Shown piece by piece: positions 8,557 through 16,420 of a DNA stretch of 64,000 nt; the first letter of the stretch is position 1, and each line of letters begins with the position of its first letter. The notes beneath the pieces are model-generated. The model did not search any database. It had not been told where the DNA came from and saw nothing but the letters and a program-made list of their open reading frames with translations. The translations under genes and the position numbers were made by a program. The DNA is from Rhodobiaceae bacterium UBA4490. GTDB taxonomy: Bacteria; Pseudomonadota; Alphaproteobacteria; Parvibaculales; Parvibaculaceae. The stretch is from the NCBI GenBank assembly GCA_002389665.1, contig DGNO01000004.1, forward strand, positions 381,620 through 445,619, in the 5' to 3' direction.

Positions 8557-8892
8557 ATGAGCGTCCCGAACAAAGCCAATCAGCCGCCGGAAAAGATGAA
8601 AGGCCCCGCCCTGAAGACCGCGCTGGACGGCCTGAAAGGCTGGAGCAAGGTGCGCGGGCGCGAGGCGATCACGAAGAAATATGTCTTCAAGGATTTCAAC
8701 GAAGCCTTCGGTTGGATGAGCCGCATCGCGCTGATCGCGGAAAAGGCGGATCATCACCCCGAATGGTTCAACGTCTTCAAGAATGTCGAAGTGACGCTGT
8801 CCACCCACGATGCAGGCGGCGTGACGGACAAGGACATTCACCTTGCCCGCGCCATGGACAAACTGGCGGGTAGAGCCGGTAAGGCAGCTTAA
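8557..8892 (+). CDS. phhB: Pterin-4a-carbinolamine dehydratase
   Basis: A 111-residue protein with the family core [20 protein letters not shown] and the following [15 protein letters not shown]; the paired histidines and the Trp-Phe are the active-site signature. The enzyme dehydrates 4a-hydroxytetrahydropterin, recycling the cofactor of phenylalanine hydroxylase; some members double as molybdopterin-related or transcription cofactors. An N-terminal extension of about 25 residues rich in Lys and Pro precedes the domain. A strong AAAGGAGG ribosome site precedes ATG at 8557. No phenylalanine hydroxylase gene is adjacent. The stop codon lies inside a perfect inverted repeat (8888-8904). Confidence 0.9.
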   Translation: MSVPNKANQPPEKMKGPALKTALDGLKGWSKVRGREAITKKYVFKDFNEAFGWMSRIALIAEKADHHPEWFNVFKNVEVTLSTHDAGGVTDKDIHLARAMDKLAGRAGKAA

Positions 8893-8904
8893 GACCGTCT
8901 TAAG
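8888..8904. promoter_or_regulatory. Inverted repeat between phhB and the YjfB-like gene
   Basis: CTTAAGAC-C-GTCTTAAG is an 8-base perfect inverted repeat with a single central base. It spans the phhB stop codon and ends 22 bases before the next ATG. It could be a protein operator or a small RNA hairpin; no T-run follows. Confidence 0.35.
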
Positions 8905-8926
8905 AGGTCCGGTCCATGCTGTCCCC

Positions 8927-9115
8927 ATGAGCTCACTTGCCGCCACCGCCGTCGCCGTCAATCAGGCCCAGACCAAGGCCCAGCTTGCGACGATCATTCA
9001 AAAGCAGCAGCATCAGGCGGACGCCTCGCTGGTGGCGCTTTTGCAGCAAAGCACCGAGGCGCTGCAGGCGGCAACACCGCTCGGTGTCGGCGGCAAGGTC
9101 GATGTGACCGCCTAA
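8927..9115 (+). CDS. YjfB-like putative motility protein
   Basis: A 62-residue protein with the layout of the YjfB_motility family: MSSLAATAVAVNQAQTK, a Gln-rich amphipathic helix (LATIIQKQQHQADASLVALLQQS) and a C-terminal LGVGGKVDVTA resembling the family's LGGxIDIxV ending. Start is ATG at 8927; the frame is open further upstream through phhB but no ribosome site supports a longer protein. The family is named from its association with motility genes, yet no flagellar gene is near. A strong terminator follows 30 bases later. Function is unproven. Confidence 0.7.
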   Translation: MSSLAATAVAVNQAQTKAQLATIIQKQQHQADASLVALLQQSTEALQAATPLGVGGKVDVTA

Positions 9116-9145
9116 AGCCCTTAAGAAAGCACATCTTGAAATGCA

Positions 9146-9179
9146 AAAGGCCCGCGCCGGACGCGGGCCTTTGTCTTTT
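9146..9179. terminator. Rho-independent terminator after the YjfB-like gene
   Basis: AAAGGCCCGCG (9146-9156), 5-base loop, CGCGGGCCTTT (9162-9172), then TGTCTTTTCTT. An eleven-base perfect stem between convergent genes, so it probably works on both strands. Confidence 0.85.
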
Positions 9180-9215
9180 CTTGGGGTCGCGGGAAGCGCT
9201 GCCTCCCTGCGCCGC

Positions 9216-9998
9216 TTAGCGCGGGGCCATGCGGATGGCGCCGTCGAGGCGGACATCTTCACCGTTGAAATAGCCATTGGTGATCATGGTCTTGGCGAGC
9301 GCCGCATATTCGGCCGGCTCACCCAGACGCGGCGGGAACGGCACCTGCGCGCCCAGCGCCTGTTTCACTTTTTCCGGTGCGCCGGCAAGAAGCGGCGTGT
9401 TGAAGATGCCGGGCAGGATCGTGTTCACACGAATGCCTTCGCGCGACAGGTCGCGGGCGATCGGCAGCGTCATGCCGACAACACCGCCCTTGGAAGCGGA
9501 ATAAGCGGCCTGGCCGATCTGGCCGTCTTCGGCGGCAACGGAAGCCGTGTTGACCATGGCGCCGCGCTCGCCGCCTTCCAGCGGATCCAGCGACATCATG
9601 CCCGCAGCCGATTTGGCGATGCAGCGGAACGTACCCACGAGGTTGATCTGGATGATCAGGTTGAACTTATCGAGCGGGAAATGGTCGATCGCGCCCGTTT
9701 CCTTGTTGCGGCTTGCCGTCTTGATGGCGTTGCCCGTGCCTGCGCAGTTCACCAGAATACGCTCCTGGCCGATGGCCGCGCGCGCCTTGGCGAAACCGGC
9801 ATCGACGCTGGCTTCGTCCGTGACGTTCACATTGCAGAAAACGCCGCCCAGTTCCTTGGCAACGGCTTCGCCTTTTTCCTCGTTGAGGTCGAAAATGGCA
9901 ACTTTCACACCGTCTTCGGCCAGCGCGCGGGCGGTTGCTTCACCAAGGCCCGAGGCACCGCCGGTGATCACGGCGCTGATATTGGAATCGAGTTTCAT
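9216..9998 (-). CDS. 3-hydroxyacyl-CoA dehydrogenase-like SDR
   Basis: A 260-residue short-chain dehydrogenase/reductase. The nucleotide motif is TGGASGLGEATA near residue 13, followed by an Asp after the second strand (FDLNEE) that indicates NAD(H) preference, the NCAG motif, catalytic Ser in NTASVAA, and YSASKGG with Tyr and Lys. The segment GMTLPIARDLSREGIRVNTILPGIF and the short insertion AIDHFPLDKF resemble type-II 3-hydroxyacyl-CoA dehydrogenase (HSD17B10-like) proteins, which act in beta-oxidation. Start is ATG at 9998 with AGGGAGAAG upstream; the frame continues to 10079 without ribosome-site support. Monocistronic as far as can be seen. Confidence 0.82.
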   Translation of the reverse strand: MKLDSNISAVITGGASGLGEATARALAEDGVKVAIFDLNEEKGEAVAKELGGVFCNVNVTDEASVDAGFAKARAAIGQERILVNCAGTGNAIKTASRNKETGAIDHFPLDKFNLIIQINLVGTFRCIAKSAAGMMSLDPLEGGERGAMVNTASVAAEDGQIGQAAYSASKGGVVGMTLPIARDLSREGIRVNTILPGIFNTPLLAGAPEKVKQALGAQVPFPPRLGEPAEYAALAKTMITNGYFNGEDVRLDGAIRMAPR

Positions 9999-10166
9999 CT
10001 GCTTCTCCCTGTTCTGCCGCGCGGGCCCGAGCTTGCGGAACTGCGCGCGGCTATCGTTCATGTCGGCTCTTGCTGGCAAGCGATTTAGCAGATTTTCAAA
10101 GGGCTTGGCGAGTTTTTCAGCCCGAAAAGAAGGGATTTGAGGGCTTGACGCAACGTTTCCCTGAAG

Positions 10167-10207
10167 AAAGGCCCGGCTCCCGCAAAGCGCGGAGCCGGGC
10201 CTTTTTT
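10167..10207. terminator. Strong bidirectional terminator
   Basis: AAAGGCCCGGCTCC (10167-10180), 10-base loop, GGAGCCGGGCCTTT (10191-10204) followed by TTT on the plus strand. On the minus strand it follows the stop of the membrane-protein gene at 10224. The surrounding 9999-10223 stretch shows no gene. Confidence 0.8.
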
Positions 10208-10223
10208 GAACCTAAAGAGGGGA

Positions 10224-10865
10224 TCAGCGCCCGCGCAGTTTCAGGATCGCAATGATGTGCAGGATCATGAAGACCGGCACCAGGAAGGAGGGGATCATGG
10301 TGAGCGGAAATTCCGCCAAGAGCCCCGTATGCAGATCGCCTGCCTGATAGACCGGCCCGTTCTCCCGCAGGATCACGCCCATTGCAAAGGCACTGATAAA
10401 ATCGAGGAAGCCGATAAAGATGAGGCCATAGGCGGCGGTGCGCCAGCCCGCGCTTTTCTGCCAGATCATCAGCGCCACAAAGGGGGCGGCGAGACCCACC
10501 AGAATGTCGCCATAGCCCGCCGGAATGGCGAAGGTGCCGGGCAGAAGACCGTAGCCCCAGGTGAAGACGAAGGCCGCGCCGACGACGCGCCAGCCCTGAA
10601 CGGCGGTCACAAGGCCAAGATCGATGGCGCCGACCCAGGCTTTCACCCCGCTAAGCGTGCGGTAGGCGAGAAGGAAGAGCGCGGGCGGCAGAAGCGCGGC
10701 CACCACGATGGCGAAGGGCGGCTGATCGCCCACCGCATCGAACACGCCGTTCTTGGCGGCGGTCATGACGGTCATGCCCCAAATGGCGAGCAGGATAAGG
10801 ACCAGCGGTTTCAACAGCGGCTGGCCGGAAGCCGGTGCGGCCGCCTTCATATTGGTGTCGGTCAT
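10224..10865 (-). CDS. Six-helix membrane protein, MarR-regulated
   Basis: A 213-residue integral membrane protein with about six hydrophobic helices (for example KPLVLILLAIWGMTV, FAIVVAALLPPALFLLAY, FPLTMIPSFLVPVFMILHII). I do not recognise a specific family. ATG at 10865 has AAGGAACC upstream; a longer frame to 10892 would translate the operator and is rejected. It lies 53 bases downstream of a MarR gene on the same strand, separated by a small hairpin with T5, and a near copy of that regulator's operator lies directly before its ribosome site. A role in export or envelope adaptation under MarR control is plausible but unproven. Confidence 0.7.
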   Translation of the reverse strand: MTDTNMKAAAPASGQPLLKPLVLILLAIWGMTVMTAAKNGVFDAVGDQPPFAIVVAALLPPALFLLAYRTLSGVKAWVGAIDLGLVTAVQGWRVVGAAFVFTWGYGLLPGTFAIPAGYGDILVGLAAPFVALMIWQKSAGWRTAAYGLIFIGFLDFISAFAMGVILRENGPVYQAGDLHTGLLAEFPLTMIPSFLVPVFMILHIIAILKLRGR

Positions 10866-10875
10866 GAGCGGTTCC

Positions 10876-10897
10876 TTTAGGTGTAGATACACATTTA
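10876..10897 (-). promoter_or_regulatory. Second MarR operator, upstream of the membrane-protein gene
   Basis: The plus-strand run TTTAGGTGTAGATACACATT (from 10876) is a degenerate copy of the perfect palindrome at 11351-11370 and overlaps the leader immediately before the ribosome site. The same regulator probably acts here. Confidence 0.55.
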
Positions 10898-10905
10898 GGG
10901 GTAAA

Positions 10906-10927
10906 TAAAAAGCGGGGCTCAGCCCGC
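10906..10927 (-). terminator. Hairpin with T-run at the end of marR
   Basis: On the minus strand, GCGGG (10927-10923) and CCCGC (10916-10912) flank a short loop that includes the marR stop codon region, followed by TTTTTATTT. The stem is weak, so it may attenuate rather than end transcription into the membrane-protein gene. Confidence 0.4.
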
Positions 10928-11350
10928 CGCTTGAGAAAGAAGCGAAAGCAGCTGCTGGGCAGGCTCCGCGCCGAGCTCGGCCACTTTCTTTTCCTGAAAG
11001 GCGCGCCAGAGCGGCAGCGCACGGCGATAAGCCTTCTCGCCTTCAGCGCTTAAAGCTGCAATGCGGCGGCGTTTGTCATTGCCCTGCCGGTAGGCGATGA
11101 GCCCGTCCCGCTCCAAAAGCGCCAGATTGCGCGTCAGTGTCGTGCGGTCCGTGCCGAGCGCCTCGGCAAGCTGGGCGATGGGAAGCGGTCCCGCCTCTTC
11201 CAGTACCGCCAGAACGGCGAATTGCGCCGAGCCAAGACCGGCTGGTTTCAACGCCCCATCGAGATCGCGCGCAATCAGCCGCGCCGCGCGGCGCAGGTTG
11301 AAGCAGAGACAGGCGGCGGGCGAGGCCAGATCGGTGGTTTTCAAATTCAT
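10919..11350 (-). CDS. MarR family regulator, probably from a leaderless mRNA
   Basis: A 143-residue winged-helix protein. An N-terminal CLCFNLRRAARLIARDLDG segment, common in one MarR branch and offering candidate redox cysteines, leads into the HTH (IAQLAEALGTDRTTLTRNL) and wing (QGNDKRRRIAALSAEGE). The ATG at 11350 directly abuts a perfect 20-base palindrome and has no ribosome site. TTGACA at 11385-11380 and TATATA at 11363-11358 place the expected transcription start at or within a base or two of this ATG, so the message is probably leaderless and the operator covers the -10 element. It should repress itself and the membrane-protein gene downstream, whose leader holds a second copy of the site. 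Confidence 0.87.
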   Translation of the reverse strand: MNLKTTDLASPAACLCFNLRRAARLIARDLDGALKPAGLGSAQFAVLAVLEEAGPLPIAQLAEALGTDRTTLTRNLALLERDGLIAYRQGNDKRRRIAALSAEGEKAYRRALPLWRAFQEKKVAELGAEPAQQLLSLLSQAAG

Positions 11351-11385
11351 TTAGGTGTATATACACCTAATTAGCGGAATGTCAA
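11351..11385 (-). promoter_or_regulatory. marR promoter and perfect 20-bp operator
   Basis: TTAGGTGTATATACACCTAA (11351-11370) is a perfect palindrome. TTGACA (minus strand, 11385-11380) lies 16 bases before TATATA (11363-11358), which is the palindrome's centre. Only 7 bases separate the -10 box from the ATG. Confidence 0.75.
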
Positions 11386-11451
11386 GACCGCCGCCCTCCC
11401 CGCATCTTCCCAGCCTTGTCTTTGCCATTTTGCGGGCCCACATTTCACCCC

Positions 11452-11880
11452 ATGAGCAAACGGCCCGACAGCGCTGCCCTGCCGGATTTCGAAGATCCGG
11501 CCTACCAACTGCCCGCCGCCGTGGCGCAGAACCGCACCCGTGTGAAAAAAGGCTTCTGGCGCAAATTGCTGCGCGTCGCCGGGCGCGTGCCCTTCGCCGA
11601 AGAAGCGGCGGCGGCTTATTATTGCGCGCTCGACCCCCAGACACCCACCCGGGTGCGCGCAACGCTGCTGGCAGCGCTTGCCTATTTCGTCACCCCGGCC
11701 GATTTCATTCCCGATGTCATCGCCGCCTTCGGCTTCACCGACGATGCAACCGTGCTGATGATGGCGCTCTCGCTCGTCTCCGGCCATCTGACCGACAAGC
11801 ACCGGGCGGCGGCGCGCAAGGCGCTTGGCAAAACACCGCCGCACGAACCGCACGAGAATGCGGAAAGCGGGCCCCGCTAG
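11452..11880 (+). CDS. YkvA family (DUF1232) protein
   Basis: A 142-residue protein whose centre carries the DUF1232 core: ALAYFVTPADFIPDVIAAFGFTDD, followed by a hydrophobic helix VLMMALSLVSGHL. The family is of unknown function and is often membrane-associated. Start is ATG at 11452; the frame opens at 11416 but no ribosome site is evident for either. The N-terminus is polar with a basic patch (RVKKGFWRKLLR), and the C-terminus is polar and basic. It is convergent with the EamA transporter that ends 10 bases downstream on the other strand. Confidence 0.8.
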   Translation: MSKRPDSAALPDFEDPAYQLPAAVAQNRTRVKKGFWRKLLRVAGRVPFAEEAAAAYYCALDPQTPTRVRATLLAALAYFVTPADFIPDVIAAFGFTDDATVLMMALSLVSGHLTDKHRAAARKALGKTPPHEPHENAESGPR

Positions 11881-11889
11881 AAGCGCCGC

Positions 11890-12828
11890 TTACTCGGGCA
11901 GGCGCTCCACTGACTTTTCGGCGGCCCTGGCTTCTCTCGCCGCTTGCGATTCCCGCCGCACGATATAAAGCGCCGCGCCGATGATCACGGCGGCGCCTGC
12001 CAGCGTCCAGATCGTGGGGATATCGCCGAAGATCACGATCCCGGCAAGCGCGAGGAAGATGAGGCGGGAATATTCGAACGGCGCGATCACCGTCGCCTCG
12101 CCCACCCTGTAGCCGCGGATGAAACAATTATGCGAGGCCGCCCCCGCGCTGCCCATAATCGCAAGCAGCGCCAATTGCTCCCAGCTTGGCATGATCCAGA
12201 CGAGATAGGCCGGAATGGACGTGACGATGAGCCCGCCCACCCCGGTATAGAACATCAGCGTGATGGGCTGGTCGTAGCGCGAGGCGATTTTGACGAGCAC
12301 CGTGGCGAGCGCCACAAGCGCTGCGCCCAAAAGCGCGACGAGCGCCGCCGGATCGAGCGCGCCTGTCGGGCGCAGCATGATGAGGACGCCGCCAAAGCCG
12401 ACAAGGGCGGCGATGACCCGCCGCTTGCCGATGGGTTCGGAAAGCAGCAGCGCAGCCAGCGGCACGAGAAAAAGCGTGCGTGAGAAGTTCAGCGCTTGGG
12501 CATCCGCCAGGGGTAAATGCGCGAAAGCATAGAACCCGCAAATCATCGCCGAGGAGCCGACAAAGCCGCGCAGCATTTGCAGCGGCAGCACCTTGGTGCG
12601 GATGCCGCCTTCCGCGCCGCCTGCCCGGATGAGAAAAGGCAGAATAACGATGATCTGAAAAAGCTGCCGGAAGAAGGAGACCTGAAACGGATCGAATGTC
12701 TGGCCGAGATGTTTGACCAGCACCGCCATCACCACAAATAGCATGGCGGAGAGAAGCAGCCAGAGCGCGCCTTGCACATTGGCAGGCAGGGCCGTGAGGC
12801 GGGCGGTCATTTCTTCACGTCGGCTCAT
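11890..12828 (-). CDS. DMT superfamily transporter (two EamA domains)
   Basis: A 312-residue inner-membrane protein with ten predicted helices arranged as two EamA repeats of about 140 residues each; the second opens near ALVALLGAALVALATVLV. Typical motifs include PFQVSFFRQLFQIIVILPF in the first repeat and APFEYSRLIFLALAGIVIFGDIP in the second, the latter a hallmark of drug/metabolite exporters of the RhaT/EamA type. A short cytosolic basic tail follows. Substrate cannot be deduced. It is divergent from the thioesterase gene at 12924, so the two may share a 95-base promoter region. Confidence 0.85.
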   Translation of the reverse strand: MSRREEMTARLTALPANVQGALWLLLSAMLFVVMAVLVKHLGQTFDPFQVSFFRQLFQIIVILPFLIRAGGAEGGIRTKVLPLQMLRGFVGSSAMICGFYAFAHLPLADAQALNFSRTLFLVPLAALLLSEPIGKRRVIAALVGFGGVLIMLRPTGALDPAALVALLGAALVALATVLVKIASRYDQPITLMFYTGVGGLIVTSIPAYLVWIMPSWEQLALLAIMGSAGAASHNCFIRGYRVGEATVIAPFEYSRLIFLALAGIVIFGDIPTIWTLAGAAVIIGAALYIVRRESQAAREARAAEKSVERLPE

Positions 12829-12923
12829 TATTTCCGCCTTTCCTTACCTCTCAGGTCATTGCCGCCAAACACGGGCACGGCTCATAACCCCTGCATCTAC
12901 TCACCAGAGCCAGGACGCATCCC

Positions 12924-13352
12924 ATGGACGAGACCTTCAAAGACATGATCGCCGGCGCCGTTGCCGGCGCGCCTTACGGCAAGACCCTGGGCTTTGAGCT
13001 GACGGGCCTTGAAGAAGACCGCGCCGTTCTTTCCCTGCCCTACCGCGAGGCGCTGACCACGATCGGCACCATGGTGCATGGCGGCGCGATCGCCTCGCTT
13101 GTTGATGCCGCCGCCACCGCCGCTTGCTGGGCAACATCCCGTTTGCCGGAAAATCCGCGCGGCTCGACCATCGGCTTTTCCATCAATTATCTCGATGCCG
13201 CGTTGAGCGCGGACCTTATCGCCGATGCCCGCGTCATCCGCCGCGGCGGCTCGGTGCATGTGGCGACTATCATGGTCAGCGACAAGGCAGGAAAGCAGAT
13301 CGCCCAGGCGACGGTCACTTATAAGCTTTCCGGTAAACCCTCCGGCAAATAG
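12924..13352 (+). CDS. PaaI-type hotdog thioesterase
   Basis: A 142-residue single hotdog-fold protein. The catalytic motif of the PaaI family is present: TMVHGGAIASLVDAAATAA, where HGG and the following Asp line the active site. The strand pattern STIGFSINYLDAAL-SADLIADARVIRRGGSVHVATIMV is typical. It hydrolyses acyl- or aryl-CoA thioesters, probably as a tetramer in the cytosol; the acyl group is unknown. ATG at 12924 follows a weak site. It stands alone, convergent with the beta-lactamase-like gene 14 bases downstream. Confidence 0.85.
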   Translation: MDETFKDMIAGAVAGAPYGKTLGFELTGLEEDRAVLSLPYREALTTIGTMVHGGAIASLVDAAATAACWATSRLPENPRGSTIGFSINYLDAALSADLIADARVIRRGGSVHVATIMVSDKAGKQIAQATVTYKLSGKPSGK

Positions 13353-13366
13353 GCGGCCCGCCCACC

Positions 13367-14608
13367 TTACCGCGTCCAGGCGCCGCCTTCATTCGTGCGG
13401 TAGCCGATGGCGCGGTAGGCGGCATCGACCACGGCCTGGCCGCGCTCGTTGAGCAGAATGCCCATGCCCATCTGGTTCATCGAATACCCGAAGCTCATAC
13501 CGGCTTCCGGATCGGCAAAGCCGATGGAGCCGCCCATGCCGACATGACCGAAAGCGGCTTCGGAAAGAATGACCGACGACTGATTGCCGGGCGTTTCGCC
13601 CCGGTTGTCCATCGACTTCATGAAGCCGAGCCCGAAACGGGTCGGGATAAGCAGTGTTGCATCCTCGCGCGTTGCCATGGAAACACGGCTCATACGCGTC
13701 ACGGCTTCCGGCGAAACGAGTTTGACGCCGCCCAGTGCGCCGCCATTGGCAAGCGGCGCATACATGCCCGCAAGGCCCCGTCCGTTCGTGATGCCATTGG
13801 CCGAGCCGATTTCGGCTTCATGGGCGGCGCGTGAATTGAAATCCGCCTTGCCGTTATTCATCAGGAAGAGCGACGAGGGTGAAGCAGGATCGGAAAGAAT
13901 GGCCTGCGTGAATTTGCCGACCGGCGCTTCAGGATCGAGCGGCGCATTGATCATGCCGGCAACGCGCGGCTCTTTATCTTCCGGCAGCCCGATCCAGAAA
14001 TCGAGGCCGAGCGGGCGCGCCACTTCTTCCTGAAAAAACTGCCCCAGCGGCTTGCCCGCCACGCGGCGCACGATTTCGCCCACCGTCCAGGCGAAAGTGA
14101 CGCCGTGATAGCCGTTGCGCGTGCCCGGCTTCCAGAAGGCTTCCTCGCGCGCGACGAGATCCGTCATATAATCCCAGTCGTAATAGGCGCCGTCTTTCAA
14201 TTGCGCGCGGATATGCGGCACGCCGACGGAATGATCGAGCATCATGCCGACTGTCGCTTCTTCCTTGCCGTTCACCGCAAATTCCGGCCAGATTTCTTTA
14301 ACCGGCTGGTTGAAATCAAGCTGGCCCCGGTCGGCAAGCATATGCGCGCAAAGCGCCGCCACGCCCTTCGTGCAAGAAAAGACGATGGAGATCGTGTCTT
14401 CTTCCCAGGCCGCGCCGTCTTTTGCTTTATGCCCGCCCCATAGATCGGCAACGGTCTTGCCCTCATGAGTGATGCAGACGCTCGCGCCCACTTCGCCGCG
14501 CGAGATGAAGTTTTCCGCAAAGGCCGCCGCCACGCCTTCAAAGCCGCTGGCGCAGCTGCCCCGGATGACGGCCTTGCCGGCCTCTTGCTCGATCTTTTGC
14601 ATGGTCAT
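13367..14608 (-). CDS. Class C beta-lactamase-fold serine hydrolase (esterase EstB-like)
   Basis: A 413-residue serine hydrolase. The nucleophile motif S-x-x-K is in VFSCTKGVAALC, a Tyr motif lies in the YHGVTFAWTVGEIVRR segment, and the C-terminal FGHVGMGGSIGFADPEAG block is the form typical of carboxylesterase-type members of family VIII rather than true beta-lactamases (KTG box replaced by H-x-G-x-G-G). No signal peptide is evident, which fits a cytosolic esterase. ATG at 14608 has GGGGAAA nearby; the frame is open to 14638. It begins 35 bases after the SGNH-like gene ends on the same strand, so both may be co-transcribed. Confidence 0.83.
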   Translation of the reverse strand: MTMQKIEQEAGKAVIRGSCASGFEGVAAAFAENFISRGEVGASVCITHEGKTVADLWGGHKAKDGAAWEEDTISIVFSCTKGVAALCAHMLADRGQLDFNQPVKEIWPEFAVNGKEEATVGMMLDHSVGVPHIRAQLKDGAYYDWDYMTDLVAREEAFWKPGTRNGYHGVTFAWTVGEIVRRVAGKPLGQFFQEEVARPLGLDFWIGLPEDKEPRVAGMINAPLDPEAPVGKFTQAILSDPASPSSLFLMNNGKADFNSRAAHEAEIGSANGITNGRGLAGMYAPLANGGALGGVKLVSPEAVTRMSRVSMATREDATLLIPTRFGLGFMKSMDNRGETPGNQSSVILSEAAFGHVGMGGSIGFADPEAGMSFGYSMNQMGMGILLNERGQAVVDAAYRAIGYRTNEGGAWTR

Positions 14609-14643
14609 GACGTTTCCCCGTTTCTGCAGCGCTTTCATGCGCC

Positions 14644-15381
14644 TTATTGCGATTGTGTTTGTGCACCGGTATTTCTCCGGCTTTGCAGAATTCCCCTGAT
14701 CTTCGGTTTGAGCTGCCGCGTCAGATAAGCATAACCCTGTTTCGACAGCGACATGCCGTCCCAGCGGAAAAGCGCGTCTTTCAGCTCATCTTCTTCGGTG
14801 AAGAAACCGGGCGTCAGATCGATGAAATGAACCGGCGCACGTTCCTCGGCAAGCTGGCGAAGCAGCGCATTGGTGCGCTTTGCGCCCGGCCAGCGCGACA
14901 TGCGCATCGGGGCGGGCGGCACGGAAACGATCAGCACCGGCGCATCCACCCCATGGGCACGAATGGCCGCCAGAAAGATTTGCGTTTGCGCAAGCACATC
15001 TTCCGGGCGGCGCCCGCGCACATCCGCCAGATCTTCATCGCCCGCCATTATGACAATGAGGCTCGGCTCATAAGGTTTGACGATGCGGGCCGCATAATGG
15101 GTGAGATGGGCGATACGCGCCCCGCCAAAGCCGCGGTTCAGCGCATCGAAAGGCATCATGTCGGCGCTAAGCGTTTCCCACAGCCGGACATCGCGCCCGC
15201 CGATGAAAAGCACCGCGCCTTTCTCCGGCGGGTTGGAGATATCGCGGCGCTCGAAGGCCGCGATATCCCCTTCCCAGTAGGAAGGCTCGCCGGAGGCGAA
15301 CAGCACATAAACGAGAAAGCCGAACAGAAGCACAAGCGTGCCGCCGATAAGCGCGGTCCAACTGATTGCGATGCGCCCCAT
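14644..15381 (-). CDS. Membrane-anchored SGNH-fold protein lacking catalytic residues
   Basis: A 245-residue protein with one N-terminal helix (WTALIGGTLVLLFGFLVYVLF) and a periplasmic SGNH-like domain. Alignment by eye to the GSSSIRLW branch of SGNH hydrolases is clear: FIGGRDVRLWETL replaces the nucleophile block, NRGFGGARIAHL is block II, IVIMAGDEDLADVRGRRPE is block III and RWDGMSLSKQGY is block V. The nucleophile Ser has become Arg, and the Asp-x-x-His dyad reads D-G-M-S. The protein therefore looks like an inactive relative that may bind a ligand or scaffold a partner. It overlaps nothing and precedes the serine hydrolase gene. Confidence 0.75.
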   Translation of the reverse strand: MGRIAISWTALIGGTLVLLFGFLVYVLFASGEPSYWEGDIAAFERRDISNPPEKGAVLFIGGRDVRLWETLSADMMPFDALNRGFGGARIAHLTHYAARIVKPYEPSLIVIMAGDEDLADVRGRRPEDVLAQTQIFLAAIRAHGVDAPVLIVSVPPAPMRMSRWPGAKRTNALLRQLAEERAPVHFIDLTPGFFTEEDELKDALFRWDGMSLSKQGYAYLTRQLKPKIRGILQSRRNTGAQTQSQ

Positions 15382-15418
15382 ATGCCCGCCGCTCCCTCTC
15401 GTGCCTTGGCTTTGCCGC

Positions 15419-16420
15419 TTAGCGGACCTGAAGGACGACCTTGCCCTTCACTTTGCGGCCCGCCATATCGTTCAGCGCGGAGGCCACGTCTTCGAGCTTG
15501 TAGCTTTTGGAGACATGCGGCTTGATCTTGCCCGCTTTGAACATCTCCATCAGCTCGCGCAGGTTTTCTTCATGGCGCGCGCGCTCACGGCCCGTGAAAG
15601 CGCCCCAGAAGACACCGACGATCTGACAACCTTTGAGCAGCGCGAGGTTGAGCGGAATTTTGGGAATGTCGCCCGCGGCAAAACCGACAACGAGATAGCG
15701 TCCGTTCCAGTTCATGGCGCGCAGCGCCGGTTCCGCATAATCGCCGCCCACCGGATCGTAAAGCACGTCGGCGCCCTGGCCGCCCGTCAGTTCTTTGATC
15801 TTTTCAGAAAGCGCCTTTTGCTGATCCCGGTCGAGCGGACCGGAAGGATAGACGAAACCGTCATCGGCGCCGTGTTCCTTGGCGACAGCGACCTTGTCTT
15901 CCGACGAGGCCCCCGCAATCACCTTCGCACCCATCGCCTTGCCGAGCTCGACGGCGGCAAGGCCGACACCGCCGGCCGCGCCCAGAACCACCAGCGTTTC
16001 GCCGGGCTTGATTTCGGCACGGTCTTTGAGCGCATGATGCGAGGTGCCGTAGGTCATAAGGAAGGCGGAAGCCGTCTCATAATCCATCTCATCGGGGATC
16101 GGCAGCGCGCGGGCCTCTTCCACCGCGATTTCCTCGGCAAAGCCGCCCCAGCCGCAAGAGCCGATGACGCGGTCGCCGACTTTGATCTTTTTCACACCGG
16201 CGCCGACCTTCGTCACCTTGCCGGAAACCTCACCGCCCGGCGAGAAGGGCAGCGGCGGCTTGAACTGATAAAGGTTCTGGATGATGAGCACGTCGGGGAA
16301 ATTCACCGCGGCGCTATGCACCTCGATCACCACTTCCCCGTCTTTCGGCTCGGGGCTCGGCACATCTTCGATGACCAGTTTTTCCGGCGGCCCGTATTCC
16401 TTGCAGAGGACGGCTTTCAT
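15419..16420 (-). CDS. NADPH:quinone reductase-type MDR oxidoreductase
   Basis: A 333-residue zinc-independent medium-chain dehydrogenase. The GroES-like N-terminal half ends near residue 120 and carries NFPDVLIIQNLYQ and SPGGEVSGKV; the Rossmann motif is LGAAGGVGLAAVELGKAMGAKVIAGASS, and VLYDPVGGDYAEPALRAM is typical of NADPH:quinone or enoyl reductases. Cys zinc ligands are absent. Start is ATG at 16420 with AGGGAGAAAGAC upstream; the frame extends to 16471 without support. Cytosolic; acceptor substrate unknown. It is divergent from the secreted repeat-protein genes. Confidence 0.85.
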   Translation of the reverse strand: MKAVLCKEYGPPEKLVIEDVPSPEPKDGEVVIEVHSAAVNFPDVLIIQNLYQFKPPLPFSPGGEVSGKVTKVGAGVKKIKVGDRVIGSCGWGGFAEEIAVEEARALPIPDEMDYETASAFLMTYGTSHHALKDRAEIKPGETLVVLGAAGGVGLAAVELGKAMGAKVIAGASSEDKVAVAKEHGADDGFVYPSGPLDRDQQKALSEKIKELTGGQGADVLYDPVGGDYAEPALRAMNWNGRYLVVGFAAGDIPKIPLNLALLKGCQIVGVFWGAFTGRERARHEENLRELMEMFKAGKIKPHVSKSYKLEDVASALNDMAGRKVKGKVVLQVR

